From: Rhizobium leguminosarum
Lineage (GTDB): Bacteria; Pseudomonadota; Alphaproteobacteria; Rhizobiales; Rhizobiaceae
Length of the DNA stretch: 64,000 bases
Direction: 5' to 3'
Assembly (NCBI RefSeq): GCF_001679785.1
Contig: NZ_CP016289.1
Location: 310,001 to 374,000, forward strand
Positions 17,331 to 25,402 of the stretch are shown here, one piece after another. Numbering within the stretch: position 1 is the first letter of the stretch; each line of letters begins with the position of its first letter. A model generated the notes under the pieces. That model was not told where the DNA came from and ran no database searches. It saw only the letters and a program-made list of their open reading frames with translations. The position numbers and the translations under genes were made by a program.

Positions 17331-18438
17331 GGCGTTGTTGCGCGGATCACCCGGCGACTGATATTGGGCTTTGGTTTTCAGTCTCCTGATCGGGGTTTTG
17401 ATGATGCCGCATAAGTTCAATGCCGACCGACGGGACAAGATAGCCAAGCAGAAGTTTAAGGTGACGAATTGGGCGGCCTATAATGAAAGCCTGCGTCAAC
17501 GTGGTGATTTGACCGTGTGGGTGAGTGATGAGGCCCTTGCTTTATGGACGGCGCCGAGGCGGAGATCGCGGGGCGGTCAGCCGAAATACTCGGATCTGGC
17601 GATCACATTGTGCTTGACCCTACGCGTCGTCTACGGGCTGGCGCTACGCCAGACCCAAGGTCTGATGCGCAGCGTTGCGGCGCTGATGGAGTTCGATATT
17701 GCCGTGCCTGACTTCTCCACCCTGTCGCGCCGGAGCAAAGGGCTGGCGTTGCCGTCGACAAAGTCCGGAGCCAGAGCGTCCGGTCCTGTTTATCTGGTGG
17801 TCGATAGCACGGGGTTAAAAGTCTTCGGTGAGGGCGAGTGGCTGGAAAACAAGCACACAATCAAGGTGAAACGTAAAAGATGGCGCAAGCTTCACATTGG
17901 TCTTGATCTTGCTAGTGGTGAGATTGTCTGCGCGGATCTAACCACGGATGATGTTGGCGATCCGACCGCTTTGCCAGGTCTTCTGGATCAGATTGATGGC
18001 CCAGTTGCCAAGTTTATCGCTGATGGCGCCTATGACGGAGCGCCGACCCGTGATCTTCTGGAGACACGCTTCGGCGAGATCGTGGAGATCATTATCCCGC
18101 CTCCCAAGACAGCAGTTGAAAGTCCGCAATCGGCGTTCAATCCAACGGTACGGGACCGCCATATCGCCGAAATCGAAAACAAGGGCCGGATGGCTTGGCA
18201 GAAATCCACCGGCTATAACCAGCGCAGCCGGGTGGAGACCCAGATGGGTAGATGGAAGACGGTCATTGGGCCAAAACTCAAAGCGAGGAACTTCGACAAT
18301 CAGAAAACAGAAGCCAAGATCGGCGTCCACGTTCTCAACCGGATGACTGAACTTGGCCGTCCAGAATTCCGGCGTGTTGTATGAAAAATCCCAAGGGTGG
18401 GGTTATCTCGTACAGAATCTGATCCCTGCAACACGTCC
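17331..18438 (+). mobile_element. IS5-family element, full copy 2 (1108 bp)
   Basis: Same ends and length as copy 1, opposite orientation. It joins an unknown gene fragment on the left to an IS630-type fragment on the right. Confidence 0.92.
17401..18384 (+). CDS. IS5-family transposase (copy 2)
   Basis: 327 residues, same protein as copy 1 with the D-D-E stretches VDSTGLK, ADGAYDG and RVETQMGRWK. Intact. Confidence 0.93.
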   Translation: MMPHKFNADRRDKIAKQKFKVTNWAAYNESLRQRGDLTVWVSDEALALWTAPRRRSRGGQPKYSDLAITLCLTLRVVYGLALRQTQGLMRSVAALMEFDIAVPDFSTLSRRSKGLALPSTKSGARASGPVYLVVDSTGLKVFGEGEWLENKHTIKVKRKRWRKLHIGLDLASGEIVCADLTTDDVGDPTALPGLLDQIDGPVAKFIADGAYDGAPTRDLLETRFGEIVEIIIPPPKTAVESPQSAFNPTVRDRHIAEIENKGRMAWQKSTGYNQRSRVETQMGRWKTVIGPKLKARNFDNQKTEAKIGVHVLNRMTELGRPEFRRVV

Positions 18439-18534
18439 CCGTACAAGTGGGTCAAATCCGCCGACCAAATCCTCGCGTCGGTCAAGCGCTTCTGCCAGAA
18501 GACAATGAACCGAACTTCAGATTCAGGTGACTAG
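18439..18534 (+). pseudogene. IS630-family transposase C-terminal fragment
   Basis: The frame reads PYKWVKSADQILASVKRFCQ, then KTMNRTSDSGD and a TAG. This is the typical end of IS630-family transposases (KSADxILASVxRF..TSDSG). The rest has been lost at the IS5 copy 2 boundary. Confidence 0.7.
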
Positions 18535-18554
18535 GTGATCCGCGCAACAACGCC
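18534..18554 (+). repeat. Isolated 21-bp IS5 right-end remnant
   Basis: The sequence matches the terminal 21 bases of the 1108-bp IS5 element (right end) but has no element attached. It marks where an IS5 copy once adjoined the effector fragment and was lost, perhaps by recombination between IS5 copies. Confidence 0.8.
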
Positions 18555-19499
18555 CTGCTCCAGCAGCAGCAAGCGGGGCAGCAGCAGCAAGCGGGGCAGC
18601 CACAGCAAGCCGCAGACGAAAGACCGTGGACCGGCCGGGGCCGTTCACAACCAGGAAGAATTCCTGTCAATGAAGACGACGAGAAGGAGATCCAGGGGGC
18701 GGCGGCGGCGGCGTGGGCTAGCGGGAGGCTAACCGAAGGCAGCATCAACCGTTATATTTCGCTCATTCGTAGGTTGGCGCATCTGCTAGAAGCTACCGGG
18801 AGGAGACTCGTCGACCTTGATGATCGGTCTTTGCGTGAAGCTGCTCGACAGCTAATCCCGAACGCACCAGAGGCGGTTAGCATGATGTTGAGGTATCCCC
18901 AATCGAGGAATCGGGGCGCTGGGGAAAGCAGCTCTCAGGCGCCAATGGATCGTCGCAAAAAGTATATTGCCTCCCGTGAAGATGAGGCGTTGATTAGCAG
19001 GGCGGAGGATACGGCTCGGCGCCAAGGAACGGGGACTTCGAACGCCGGAAGCCGTTCTTCTCTTCTCCGCCAGTTGGCGGAAGCGCTCGGGCACTATGGG
19101 CAGACTCTGGGTGCACTTGACGATAAATCGCTGCGAAGATGGTCCGGTGAGTTGCTGCCGGAAAACAATAAGGTCCTTGCCGCATTGCGTCAGCTTGAAG
19201 AACACCGGGAGGTGGAGCGTGCCAAGAACAATCGTCAGGCTGGAGAAGGCAGCTCTCATCAAGCTGCGCCGTTTTCAATGGAAGGTTTCGATCAAGGCGA
19301 CGTTTGGGCAGGAGTGGATCAAGGCGGCCAGGCGCCCACCGGGAGTTTCAATCAAGACGAGTTTTGGGCAGGAGTGGATCAAGCCGGCCAGGCGCCCGCC
19401 GGGAGTGTCAATTCGGCAAACTTTTGGCAGGGGGCTCCTCTGCCCCCTTCGCCGGCACAAAGTGTAAATCAATCAAGCCCGCCAATGTCGGATCAAGGC
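18555..19499 (+). pseudogene. Fragment of a probable T3SS effector (NopD/C48-protease-like N-terminal region), both ends lost to IS5
   Basis: An open frame of 315 codons with no start and no stop, bounded by an IS5 remnant and by IS5 copy 3. It starts with a Gln-rich tract (LLQQQQAGQQQQAGQPQQ). Two related helical modules follow: INRYISLIRRLAHLLEATGR with DLDDRSLREAARQLIPN, and SLLRQLAEALGHYGQTLGAL with DDKSLRRWSGELLPE. Then come 20-residue repeats with the core FWAGVDQ.GQAP.GS. Helical modules of this kind plus short repeats occur in the N-terminal half of rhizobial NopD/Bel2-5-type SUMO-protease effectors, but the protease domain would lie in the missing part. Assignment as an effector is inference supported by the T3SS in the same window. 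Confidence 0.5.
19284..19403 (+). repeat. Two 60-bp (20-codon) tandem repeats in the effector fragment
   Basis: Two nearly identical 60-bp units, encoding FDQGDVWAGVDQGGQAPTGS and FNQDEFWAGVDQAGQAPAGS, followed by a partial third (VNSANFWQG). Confidence 0.85.
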
Positions 19500-20607
19500 G
19501 GACGTGTTGCAGGGATCAGATTCTGTACGAGATAACCCCACCCTTGGGATTTTTCATACAACACGCCGGAATTCTGGACGGCCAAGTTCAGTCATCCGGT
19601 TGAGAACGTGGACGCCGATCTTGGCTTCTGTTTTCTGATTGTCGAAGTTCCTCGCTTTGAGTTTTGGCCCAATGACCGTCTTCCATCTACCCATCTGGGT
19701 CTCCACCCGGCTGCGCTGGTTATAGCCGGTGGATTTCTGCCAAGCCATCCGGCCCTTGTTTTCGATTTCGGCGATATGGCGGTCCCGTACCGTTGGATTG
19801 AACGCCGATTGCGGACTTTCAACTGCTGTCTTGGGAGGCGGGATAATGATCTCCACGATCTCGCCGAAGCGTGTCTCCAGAAGATCACGGGTCGGCGCTC
19901 CGTCATAGGCGCCATCAGCGATAAACTTGGCAACTGGGCCATCAATCTGATCCAGAAGACCTGGCAAAGCGGTCGGATCGCCAACATCATCCGTGGTTAG
20001 ATCCGCGCAGACAATCTCACCACTAGCAAGATCAAGACCAATGTGAAGCTTGCGCCATCTTTTACGTTTCACCTTGATTGTGTGCTTGTTTTCCAGCCAC
20101 TCGCCCTCACCGAAGACTTTTAACCCCGTGCTATCGACCACCAGATAAACAGGACCGGACGCTCTGGCTCCGGACTTTGTCGACGGCAACGCCAGCCCTT
20201 TGCTCCGGCGCGACAGGGTGGAGAAGTCAGGCACGGCAATATCGAACTCCATCAGCGCCGCAACGCTGCGCATCAGACCTTGGGTCTGGCGTAGCGCCAG
20301 CCCGTAGACGACGCGTAGGGTCAAGCACAATGTGATCGCCAGATCCGAGTATTTCGGCTGACCGCCCCGCGATCTCCGCCTCGGCGCCGTCCATAAAGCA
20401 AGGGCCTCATCACTCACCCACACGGTCAAATCACCACGTTGACGCAGGCTTTCATTATAGGCCGCCCAATTCGTCACCTTAAACTTCTGCTTGGCTATCT
20501 TGTCCCGTCGGTCGGCATTGAACTTATGCGGCATCATCAAAACCCCGATCAGGAGACTGAAAACCAAAGCCCAATATCAGTCGCCGGGTGATCCGCGCAA
20601 CAACGCC
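19500..20607 (-). mobile_element. IS5-family element, full copy 3 (1108 bp)
   Basis: Same ends and size as the other copies. It removes the 3' part of the effector gene and joins it to an ISL3-type fragment. Confidence 0.92.
19554..20537 (-). CDS. IS5-family transposase (copy 3)
   Basis: 327 residues, same as copy 1; D-D-E core intact. Confidence 0.93.
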   Translation of the reverse strand: MMPHKFNADRRDKIAKQKFKVTNWAAYNESLRQRGDLTVWVSDEALALWTAPRRRSRGGQPKYSDLAITLCLTLRVVYGLALRQTQGLMRSVAALMEFDIAVPDFSTLSRRSKGLALPSTKSGARASGPVYLVVDSTGLKVFGEGEWLENKHTIKVKRKRWRKLHIGLDLASGEIVCADLTTDDVGDPTALPGLLDQIDGPVAKFIADGAYDGAPTRDLLETRFGEIVEIIIPPPKTAVESPQSAFNPTVRDRHIAEIENKGRMAWQKSTGYNQRSRVETQMGRWKTVIGPKLKARNFDNQKTEAKIGVHVLNRMTELGRPEFRRVV

Positions 20608-20677
20608 CGCTTGGAGGACGCCCGGCGGCGCGTTTTGCACAGCGGCTCATGCTTCCCACGGTCATAGCCGCGGCTTA

Positions 20678-21033
20678 GTCCGCCAGGTCCTCAGAGGGCA
20701 CCGCAACGATGTCTTTCGGTCAAGAGAAAGTTCGTTGGAGCCCTATCTCGAATGGCTCGACGCGCAATGGGCTGCTGGCAAGCGGAACGGCACCGAGCTA
20801 TGGCGGCGATTGAGAAGACAGGGCTTTCGTGGCTCGCGTCGGGTCGTGAGTGAATGGGTTACTCGGTGCGGAAGCGGGCCGAAAAGGCCGATGCTGAATC
20901 GTTGACCCGCATCCCCTCTGCCCGAACGATTGCCCGCCTTTTGACAACCAGCAGAGACAACCTGACGAAACCCGAGACCGTCACCATCGCTGCAATAGAA
21001 GACGGTGTACCCTTGCTGGTTAAAGCTCGCGAC
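20678..21033 (+). pseudogene. ISL3-family transposase fragment, frameshifted
   Basis: SSLEPYLEWLDAQWAAGKRN and GTELWRRLRRQGFRGSRRVV are read in one frame. A second frame then gives RKRAEKADAESLTRIPSART, ending in AIEDGVPLLVKARDG. This is a middle section of an ISL3-type transposase with a frameshift near 20865. It is cut at 21033 by the IS6 element. Confidence 0.72.
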
Positions 21034-21321
21034 GGCACCGTAAAGTTAACCGACGGCTGATGAAGATGTGCGTACATGGGCCATGTCAGAAGTTGCTCGT
21101 GATCCGCTTTATCGTCGCCACCGCTTTCCCGCTGAGATCATTGCGCACGCGGTATGGCTCTACTTTCGCTTTCCGCTCAGCCTGCGCATGGTTGAGGACA
21201 TGCTGGCGGCCCGCGGCATCATCGTCACACATCAGACCATTCGAAGCTGGGCGGAGAAATTCGGACGGCATTTCGCCCGGGAGATCAAGCGACGGTCAGC
21301 CGGCTGCCTGGGCGACAAATG

Positions 21322-22723
21322 TTGGGGTGGACGGCCCCCGAACGGCATCGAAATGTGCCAGAGTGAGCTGTTAACGATCTCAAACGAAGGAGCCGTCCGT
21401 GGATCAGATTATCCGTATTGGCATGGATACGTCAAAGCACGTCTTTCAATTGCATGGTGTGAACGCCGCCGAGCGGCCGATCCTGCGCAAGAAGATGCGC
21501 CGCAAGGAGATGGTGGATTTCTTTGCGACATGCCCACCGACCGTGATTGCGATCGAAGCCTGTGCCGCTTCGCATCACTGGGCGCGGTTGCTGACAGGGT
21601 TCGGACATGAGGTAAAGCTGATCGCGCCACAACTGGCGAAGCCCTACGTCAAGCGCGGCAAGAATGATGCGGCCGATGCCGAAGCGCTATGCGAGGCGAT
21701 GAGCCGCCCGACGATGCGGTTCGTTCCGGTAAAGAGTGCGGATCAGCAAGCCGCGCTGATGCTGGTGGGCATGCGCGAGCGCGCTGTCGCCGCACAGACG
21801 CAGCTTGCCAATACGATTCGTGGCTATGCAGCTGAGTTCGGGCTGACCGCGGCCAAAGGCATGTCTCATCTTCCGCTCCTTCTGGAACGCATCATGATTG
21901 ATGAAAGCATTCCGGCTGTGGCGCGTGAGCTGTTCGCGTCTCTCGTTGAGGAATTTGCGCAGTTGGGTGAGCGCCTGAAAGAGGTGGAGGCAAAACTGAT
22001 GGCTTGGTATCGCAACAATGAATGTTGTCGCCGTCTTGCAAAGATCCCTGGTGTCGGACCAATCGGCGCGGTCTTGCTGGTGATGAAAGCGCCGGCACCG
22101 GAACAGTTCAGATCTGGAAGGCAGTTTGCCGCCTGGATGGGCCTGACGCCCAAGGATCATTCGACTGCTGGCAAAGTCAGGCTCGGTATCATTACGAGGG
22201 CCGGCGATGAGGCATTGCGCAAAACATTGGTCGTGGGTGCGACCTCGTTGCTTCGACAGGTGAGAGCGGGAAGAGGCAGGAACGCTTCGCTCTGGCTCAT
22301 CGAGTTGCTCAAGCGCAAGGCCCCAAAACTCGCGGCTGTCGCGTTGGCCAACAAGATCGCCAGGATCGCCTGGAAAATGATGGTGACCGGCGAGGCTTAC
22401 AAGGGCAATGCTGCGCGCCCGGCTCTGGCCTGCGCGGCGTGAAGAGATCAGTCGGTCACGGTGAGCAGGATACAGACGCTACCGTGCTGAGCTGATGCGT
22501 GAACTTGCAGGAAACGATTAGATGGTGTGATCGATCGATCCGAGACGCGGTACACTCCGTAGATGCCAGTGGCCCAACGAGGCCGATCAAGTGTTTGGAA
22601 CCCACGTCGCGGAACCCATCTTGGCCAGCGTTCATGTGTGAACGCAACAAAAGGCCGGACATATGAACGCAAGAGATCCGATCAAATCATCAAAGAGTTC
22701 TTGCAAGGAGGGGCCGTCCACAT
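21322..22723 (+). mobile_element. IS110-family (IS1111-type) element, copy 1 (about 1.40 kb)
   Basis: Inserted inside IS6 copy B. Near its ends lie TGGACGGCCCC and its complement GGGGCCGTCCA, the subterminal inverted repeats typical of the IS1111 branch. A three-base overlap (ATG) at the junctions allows two equally good boundary placements. Confidence 0.85.
21399..22442 (+). CDS. IS110-family (IS1111-type) transposase
   Basis: A 347-residue DEDD transposase. The N-terminal RuvC-like domain starts MDQIIRIGMDTSKHVFQLHG, with VIAIEACAASHHWARLL and KRGKNDAADAEALCEA supplying acidic residues. The C-terminal Tnp20 domain contains LAKIPGVGPIGAVLL and FAAWMGLTPKDHSTAGK, with the catalytic-serine region further on (VVGATSLLRQ). 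GTG start after AAGGAG. Intact. Confidence 0.93.
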   Translation: MDQIIRIGMDTSKHVFQLHGVNAAERPILRKKMRRKEMVDFFATCPPTVIAIEACAASHHWARLLTGFGHEVKLIAPQLAKPYVKRGKNDAADAEALCEAMSRPTMRFVPVKSADQQAALMLVGMRERAVAAQTQLANTIRGYAAEFGLTAAKGMSHLPLLLERIMIDESIPAVARELFASLVEEFAQLGERLKEVEAKLMAWYRNNECCRRLAKIPGVGPIGAVLLVMKAPAPEQFRSGRQFAAWMGLTPKDHSTAGKVRLGIITRAGDEALRKTLVVGATSLLRQVRAGRGRNASLWLIELLKRKAPKLAAVALANKIARIAWKMMVTGEAYKGNAARPALACAA

Positions 22724-23258
22724 ATGGCATCTCGACGAATGCGTGGTGGCCATCAATGGCAAGAAGCAGTGGCTCTGGCGTGCGGTCGATCAGGACGGCT
22801 TCGTCCTCGAAGTACTGGTGCAAAGCCGCCGAAATGGCAAGGCGGCAAAGCGTCTGATGCGTAAGTTGCTGAAGGCTCAAGGGCGGACACCACGGGTCAT
22901 GATCACCGACAAGCTCCGGTCCTATGATGCCGCCAGGCGCGACCTCATGCCCGGTGTCGAACACCGGTCGCACAAAGGCCTCAATAATCGAGCGGAAAAT
23001 TCGCACCAGCCGACCCGACGACGCGAAAGGACCATGAAACGCTTCAAGTCGGCACGCCAGCTTCAGCGGTTCGTTTCCATCCATGATCCGATTGCCAACC
23101 TGTTCCACTTTCCCCGCAATACGCTGTCATCGGCTCAACATCGAGACCTGCGTAACGCCGCCATGCAAATCTGGAACAAAATCGCGTGTGTCGCCGCAGC
23201 CTGACAGCCGTCCCGGCCAGCTATCGCTGCATCAATCCGCTGATAACTTTACAGTGCC

Positions 23259-23455
23259 CTCTGACGCAACACAAAGCCGATCTGAGGGACGCGGCGGCTG
23301 GTCCGGTTGAGCAGCCGGGTGCCCAGCCTGTTCTCAAGCTGCATCACATGTTTGCTCGCCATTGCCGGCGAAATGCCGAGGTGGTCGGCGGCAGCAGTGA
23401 AGCTCGTCAGTTCTGACACGGTGCAGAACAGCCGCAGGCTCATCAGTGTATCCAT
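23259..23455 (-). pseudogene. LysR-type regulator, N-terminal HTH fragment cut by IS6
   Basis: Minus strand, MDTLMSLRLFCTVSELTSFT, then AAADHLGISPAMASKHVMQL ENRLGTRLLNRTSRR, a textbook LysR winged-helix start. The frame leaves the family after NRTSRR and the IS6 end cuts it at 23258. It points away from the rhizobitoxine-like operon, the usual divergent arrangement of a LysR gene and its target, so it may be the remnant of a former regulator. Confidence 0.75.
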
Positions 23456-24244
23456 GGATCATCAACATTGGAGAAATGGTTCTTCAATATCGAATGTATT
23501 GATTAATGAATGAGAAAAGTCAAACTCCTCTCCAGGTGCCCGTCGTGGCAAACTTGCGAAGGACAGACCCGATGACAGATTCTCGACTCCGGACCTACTT
23601 GCCATGGCGGCGGGCCCTGGCCTTACATGACCGGGGAGTTACGCCGATTGAACCTACTCTGTACATTATAGACGCCAACAAGGAGACGCACAATGATGAC
23701 GAGACCATGCGCCGTTCGCAATCTCTTCGTTCCAGATCACACAGAACCTTCTGCCAACCAAATTCGCAATCACCGACTGCCGCAGAAGCCATTCAGAAGA
23801 CGAGATCACCAGCGTGTATTGTCCGACAGATGGAACACGCGCCGCGTTTTGAAATCGAAGCAACTCGAGCTGATCCTTAACACGCTCATTCCTGGCGCAC
23901 GAAGCGGGGGAAAACACTGTGGAGAAGAAGAGCATGACCTCTAGTTTGAAGAGCGGCTCTCCAGCCCCGGTGATCGACGTGCGGGACTGGCTGCGTGACC
24001 CTAGCGAAAATCAGCTCCGCTTAGCGCTGTGACCAAAGCTATAAATACATCTTAGAATAGCATTAGCTTATGCTGACTAAAGATTGTTTTTATAAAAAGA
24101 TAGGAGACAAGGTCGCTACGCAAGTCGAATGCCCACGAAAGAAGCAAGCGACGGATCAACGACACAAAGTGTCGCTTTGGTCAGTGTTTTGCCAGTTCTC
24201 CAGGGCTGCGCGCCTTATGTTCATTCCTGATCGGAGGATTTTGA
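23456..24244. promoter_or_regulatory. Leader region upstream of the rhizobitoxine-like operon
   Basis: About 790 bp with no complete gene. The stretch 24035-24110 is AT-rich and is the likeliest place for the operon promoter. Neither a nod box nor a -24/-12 promoter with NifA site was recognised. A 2OG-oxygenase-like N-terminal fragment lies at 23934. Confidence 0.4.
23934..24032 (+). pseudogene. Possible N-terminal fragment of a 2-oxoglutarate/Fe(II) oxygenase-type gene
   Basis: An ATG preceded by GGAGAAGAAG encodes 32 residues, MTSSLKSGSPAPVIDVRDWL then RDPSENQLRLAL, and a stop. The VIDVRDWL..P.E.Q..LA pattern recalls the start of isopenicillin-N-synthase-like oxygenases. It is too short to be certain; a leader peptide is the alternative. 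Confidence 0.25.
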
Positions 24245-25402
24245 TTGCAAAATCAAGTACGTCTATTCACACCCGGACCGCTTTGCCTGTCGCCCTTCGT
24301 CAAGGAGGGAATGCTGTTCGATATCGGGTCGAGAGATGCGGCCTTCAAGCGTATTACTCAGGAGATTCGCGATCAGATCCTCACCATCGCGCAGGCTCAC
24401 GGCAGTCATACGGTTATTCCGATACAGGGGAGTGGTACCTTTGCCGTTGAGGCGGCGCTCACCACATTCATCGGTCGCGGGGACAAAGCCCTCGTCTGCA
24501 TCAACGGCCAGTATGGTGAGCGTATACTCACCATGCTGCGGCGTAATGGTCTGGCCTTCGAAACGCTGGTGACGCCTGTAACGGAGGTGCCTGACGTCGC
24601 ACTGGTGGCGGATCGGCTGGCAACCGATCCAGAAATTACCCACTTGTGCTTCGTGCATTGTGAAACGACCACGGGCATTCTGAACCCATTCAGCGCCTTG
24701 ATCAATGTTGCCAGAGCAAATGGCGTCGTCACGATCGTCGATTCCATGAGTGCATTCGGCGGTATCGCGGTAAATGCGCAAACAGACAGGTTCGACGTCC
24801 TGATTTCCTCAGGAAACAAGTGTCTGGAGGCGCCGCCGGGACTGGCATTTGCAATCGTTGCAAACACGCTTCTCAACCGTAAGTCGACTCACGCAACCAC
24901 CTACTCCCTGGATCTCTATGATCAGTGGTTGTCGTTCGAGAGATCGGGGGAGTGGCGTACCACTCCTCCGACGCACATAGCGCAAGCGCTCCACCGTGCG
25001 CTTTCGGAGCATTCGATGGAAGGCACAGAGGCTCGATGGGCACGCTATGATCGCGTCAGAGAGCGCCTAACAAAAGGCCTTAGGCCATTCGGCATCACGC
25101 CCATTCTCAGACAAGAGCTCCAATCGCCGATTTGCCTCGCTCTTCAAGCCAAGCATTGGATATCCGATCAAGAAAGCTTTGAATATTTCTATAACTTTCT
25201 CGCCGCAGATCAGATCTACATCTATGCGAAACTGCACGCGCCATCCCAGACCTTTCGTATTGGCTGCATCGGGCAGATCCAAGATGACTGGCCAGATCGT
25301 CTGATCGACCGAGTTGAGCGTTTTGCGCCGACGGTCGCCCGCCGGGATTTTTCCAGAAAATTCGCGTGTAGCAGCCTCTCCAGGGAGCAAATCAATGCTT
25401 GA
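24245..25402 (+). CDS. rtxA1: Class V aminotransferase, RtxA N-terminal-half homologue (serinol-forming type)
   Basis: A 385-residue fold-type I PLP enzyme of the class V group, near 2-aminoethylphosphonate transaminase. The start is TTG with GGAGG about 7 nt upstream. The pyridine-binding Asp166 is in VVTIVDSMSAFGG and the PLP Lys192 in ISSGNKCLEAPPG; the N-terminus has LFTPGPL and the C-terminus FRIGCIGQI. In Bradyrhizobium elkanii, RtxA is one bifunctional protein whose N-terminal half makes serinol from dihydroxyacetone phosphate. Here that half is a separate gene overlapping the next by 8 bp (ATGCTTGA), so translation is coupled. Which half-pathway substrate it uses is inferred from the neighbours. 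The symbol is provisional. Confidence 0.8.
   Translation: MQNQVRLFTPGPLCLSPFVKEGMLFDIGSRDAAFKRITQEIRDQILTIAQAHGSHTVIPIQGSGTFAVEAALTTFIGRGDKALVCINGQYGERILTMLRRNGLAFETLVTPVTEVPDVALVADRLATDPEITHLCFVHCETTTGILNPFSALINVARANGVVTIVDSMSAFGGIAVNAQTDRFDVLISSGNKCLEAPPGLAFAIVANTLLNRKSTHATTYSLDLYDQWLSFERSGEWRTTPPTHIAQALHRALSEHSMEGTEARWARYDRVRERLTKGLRPFGITPILRQELQSPICLALQAKHWISDQESFEYFYNFLAADQIYIYAKLHAPSQTFRIGCIGQIQDDWPDRLIDRVERFAPTVARRDFSRKFACSSLSREQINA

Larger units (their letters stand above)
21083..23204 (+). pseudogene. IS6-family transposase split by the IS1111-type element (copy B)
   Basis: The N-terminal part (MSEVARDPLYRR to GCLGDK) lies at 21083-21319 and the rest (WHLDECVV to VAAA) at 22726-23204. 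Sequence is near-identical to intact copy A. Without the insert it would encode 238 residues. Confidence 0.9.
21034..23258 (+). mobile_element. IS6-family element, copy B, split by an IS1111-type insertion
   Basis: Both IS6 ends are present (GGCACCGTAAAGTTA at 21034, complement of GGCACTGTAAAGTTA ending at 23258). The total is 2225 bp: 820 bp of IS6 plus about 1405 bp of insert between the codons for GCLGDK and WHLDEC. The flanking 8 bp differ. It forms the left border of the rhizobitoxine-like region, in direct orientation to copy C. Confidence 0.92.

Noticed and set aside
23506..23880. 124-codon frame upstream of the toxin operon
   Set aside because: Composition is Arg/Ser/Thr-rich with no motif and no convincing RBS; opposite-strand frames overlap it equally well.
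23937..24200. nod box or NifA-dependent promoter for the toxin operon
   Set aside because: Neither the 47-bp nod-box pattern nor TGT-N10-ACA plus a correctly spaced -24/-12 element could be found.
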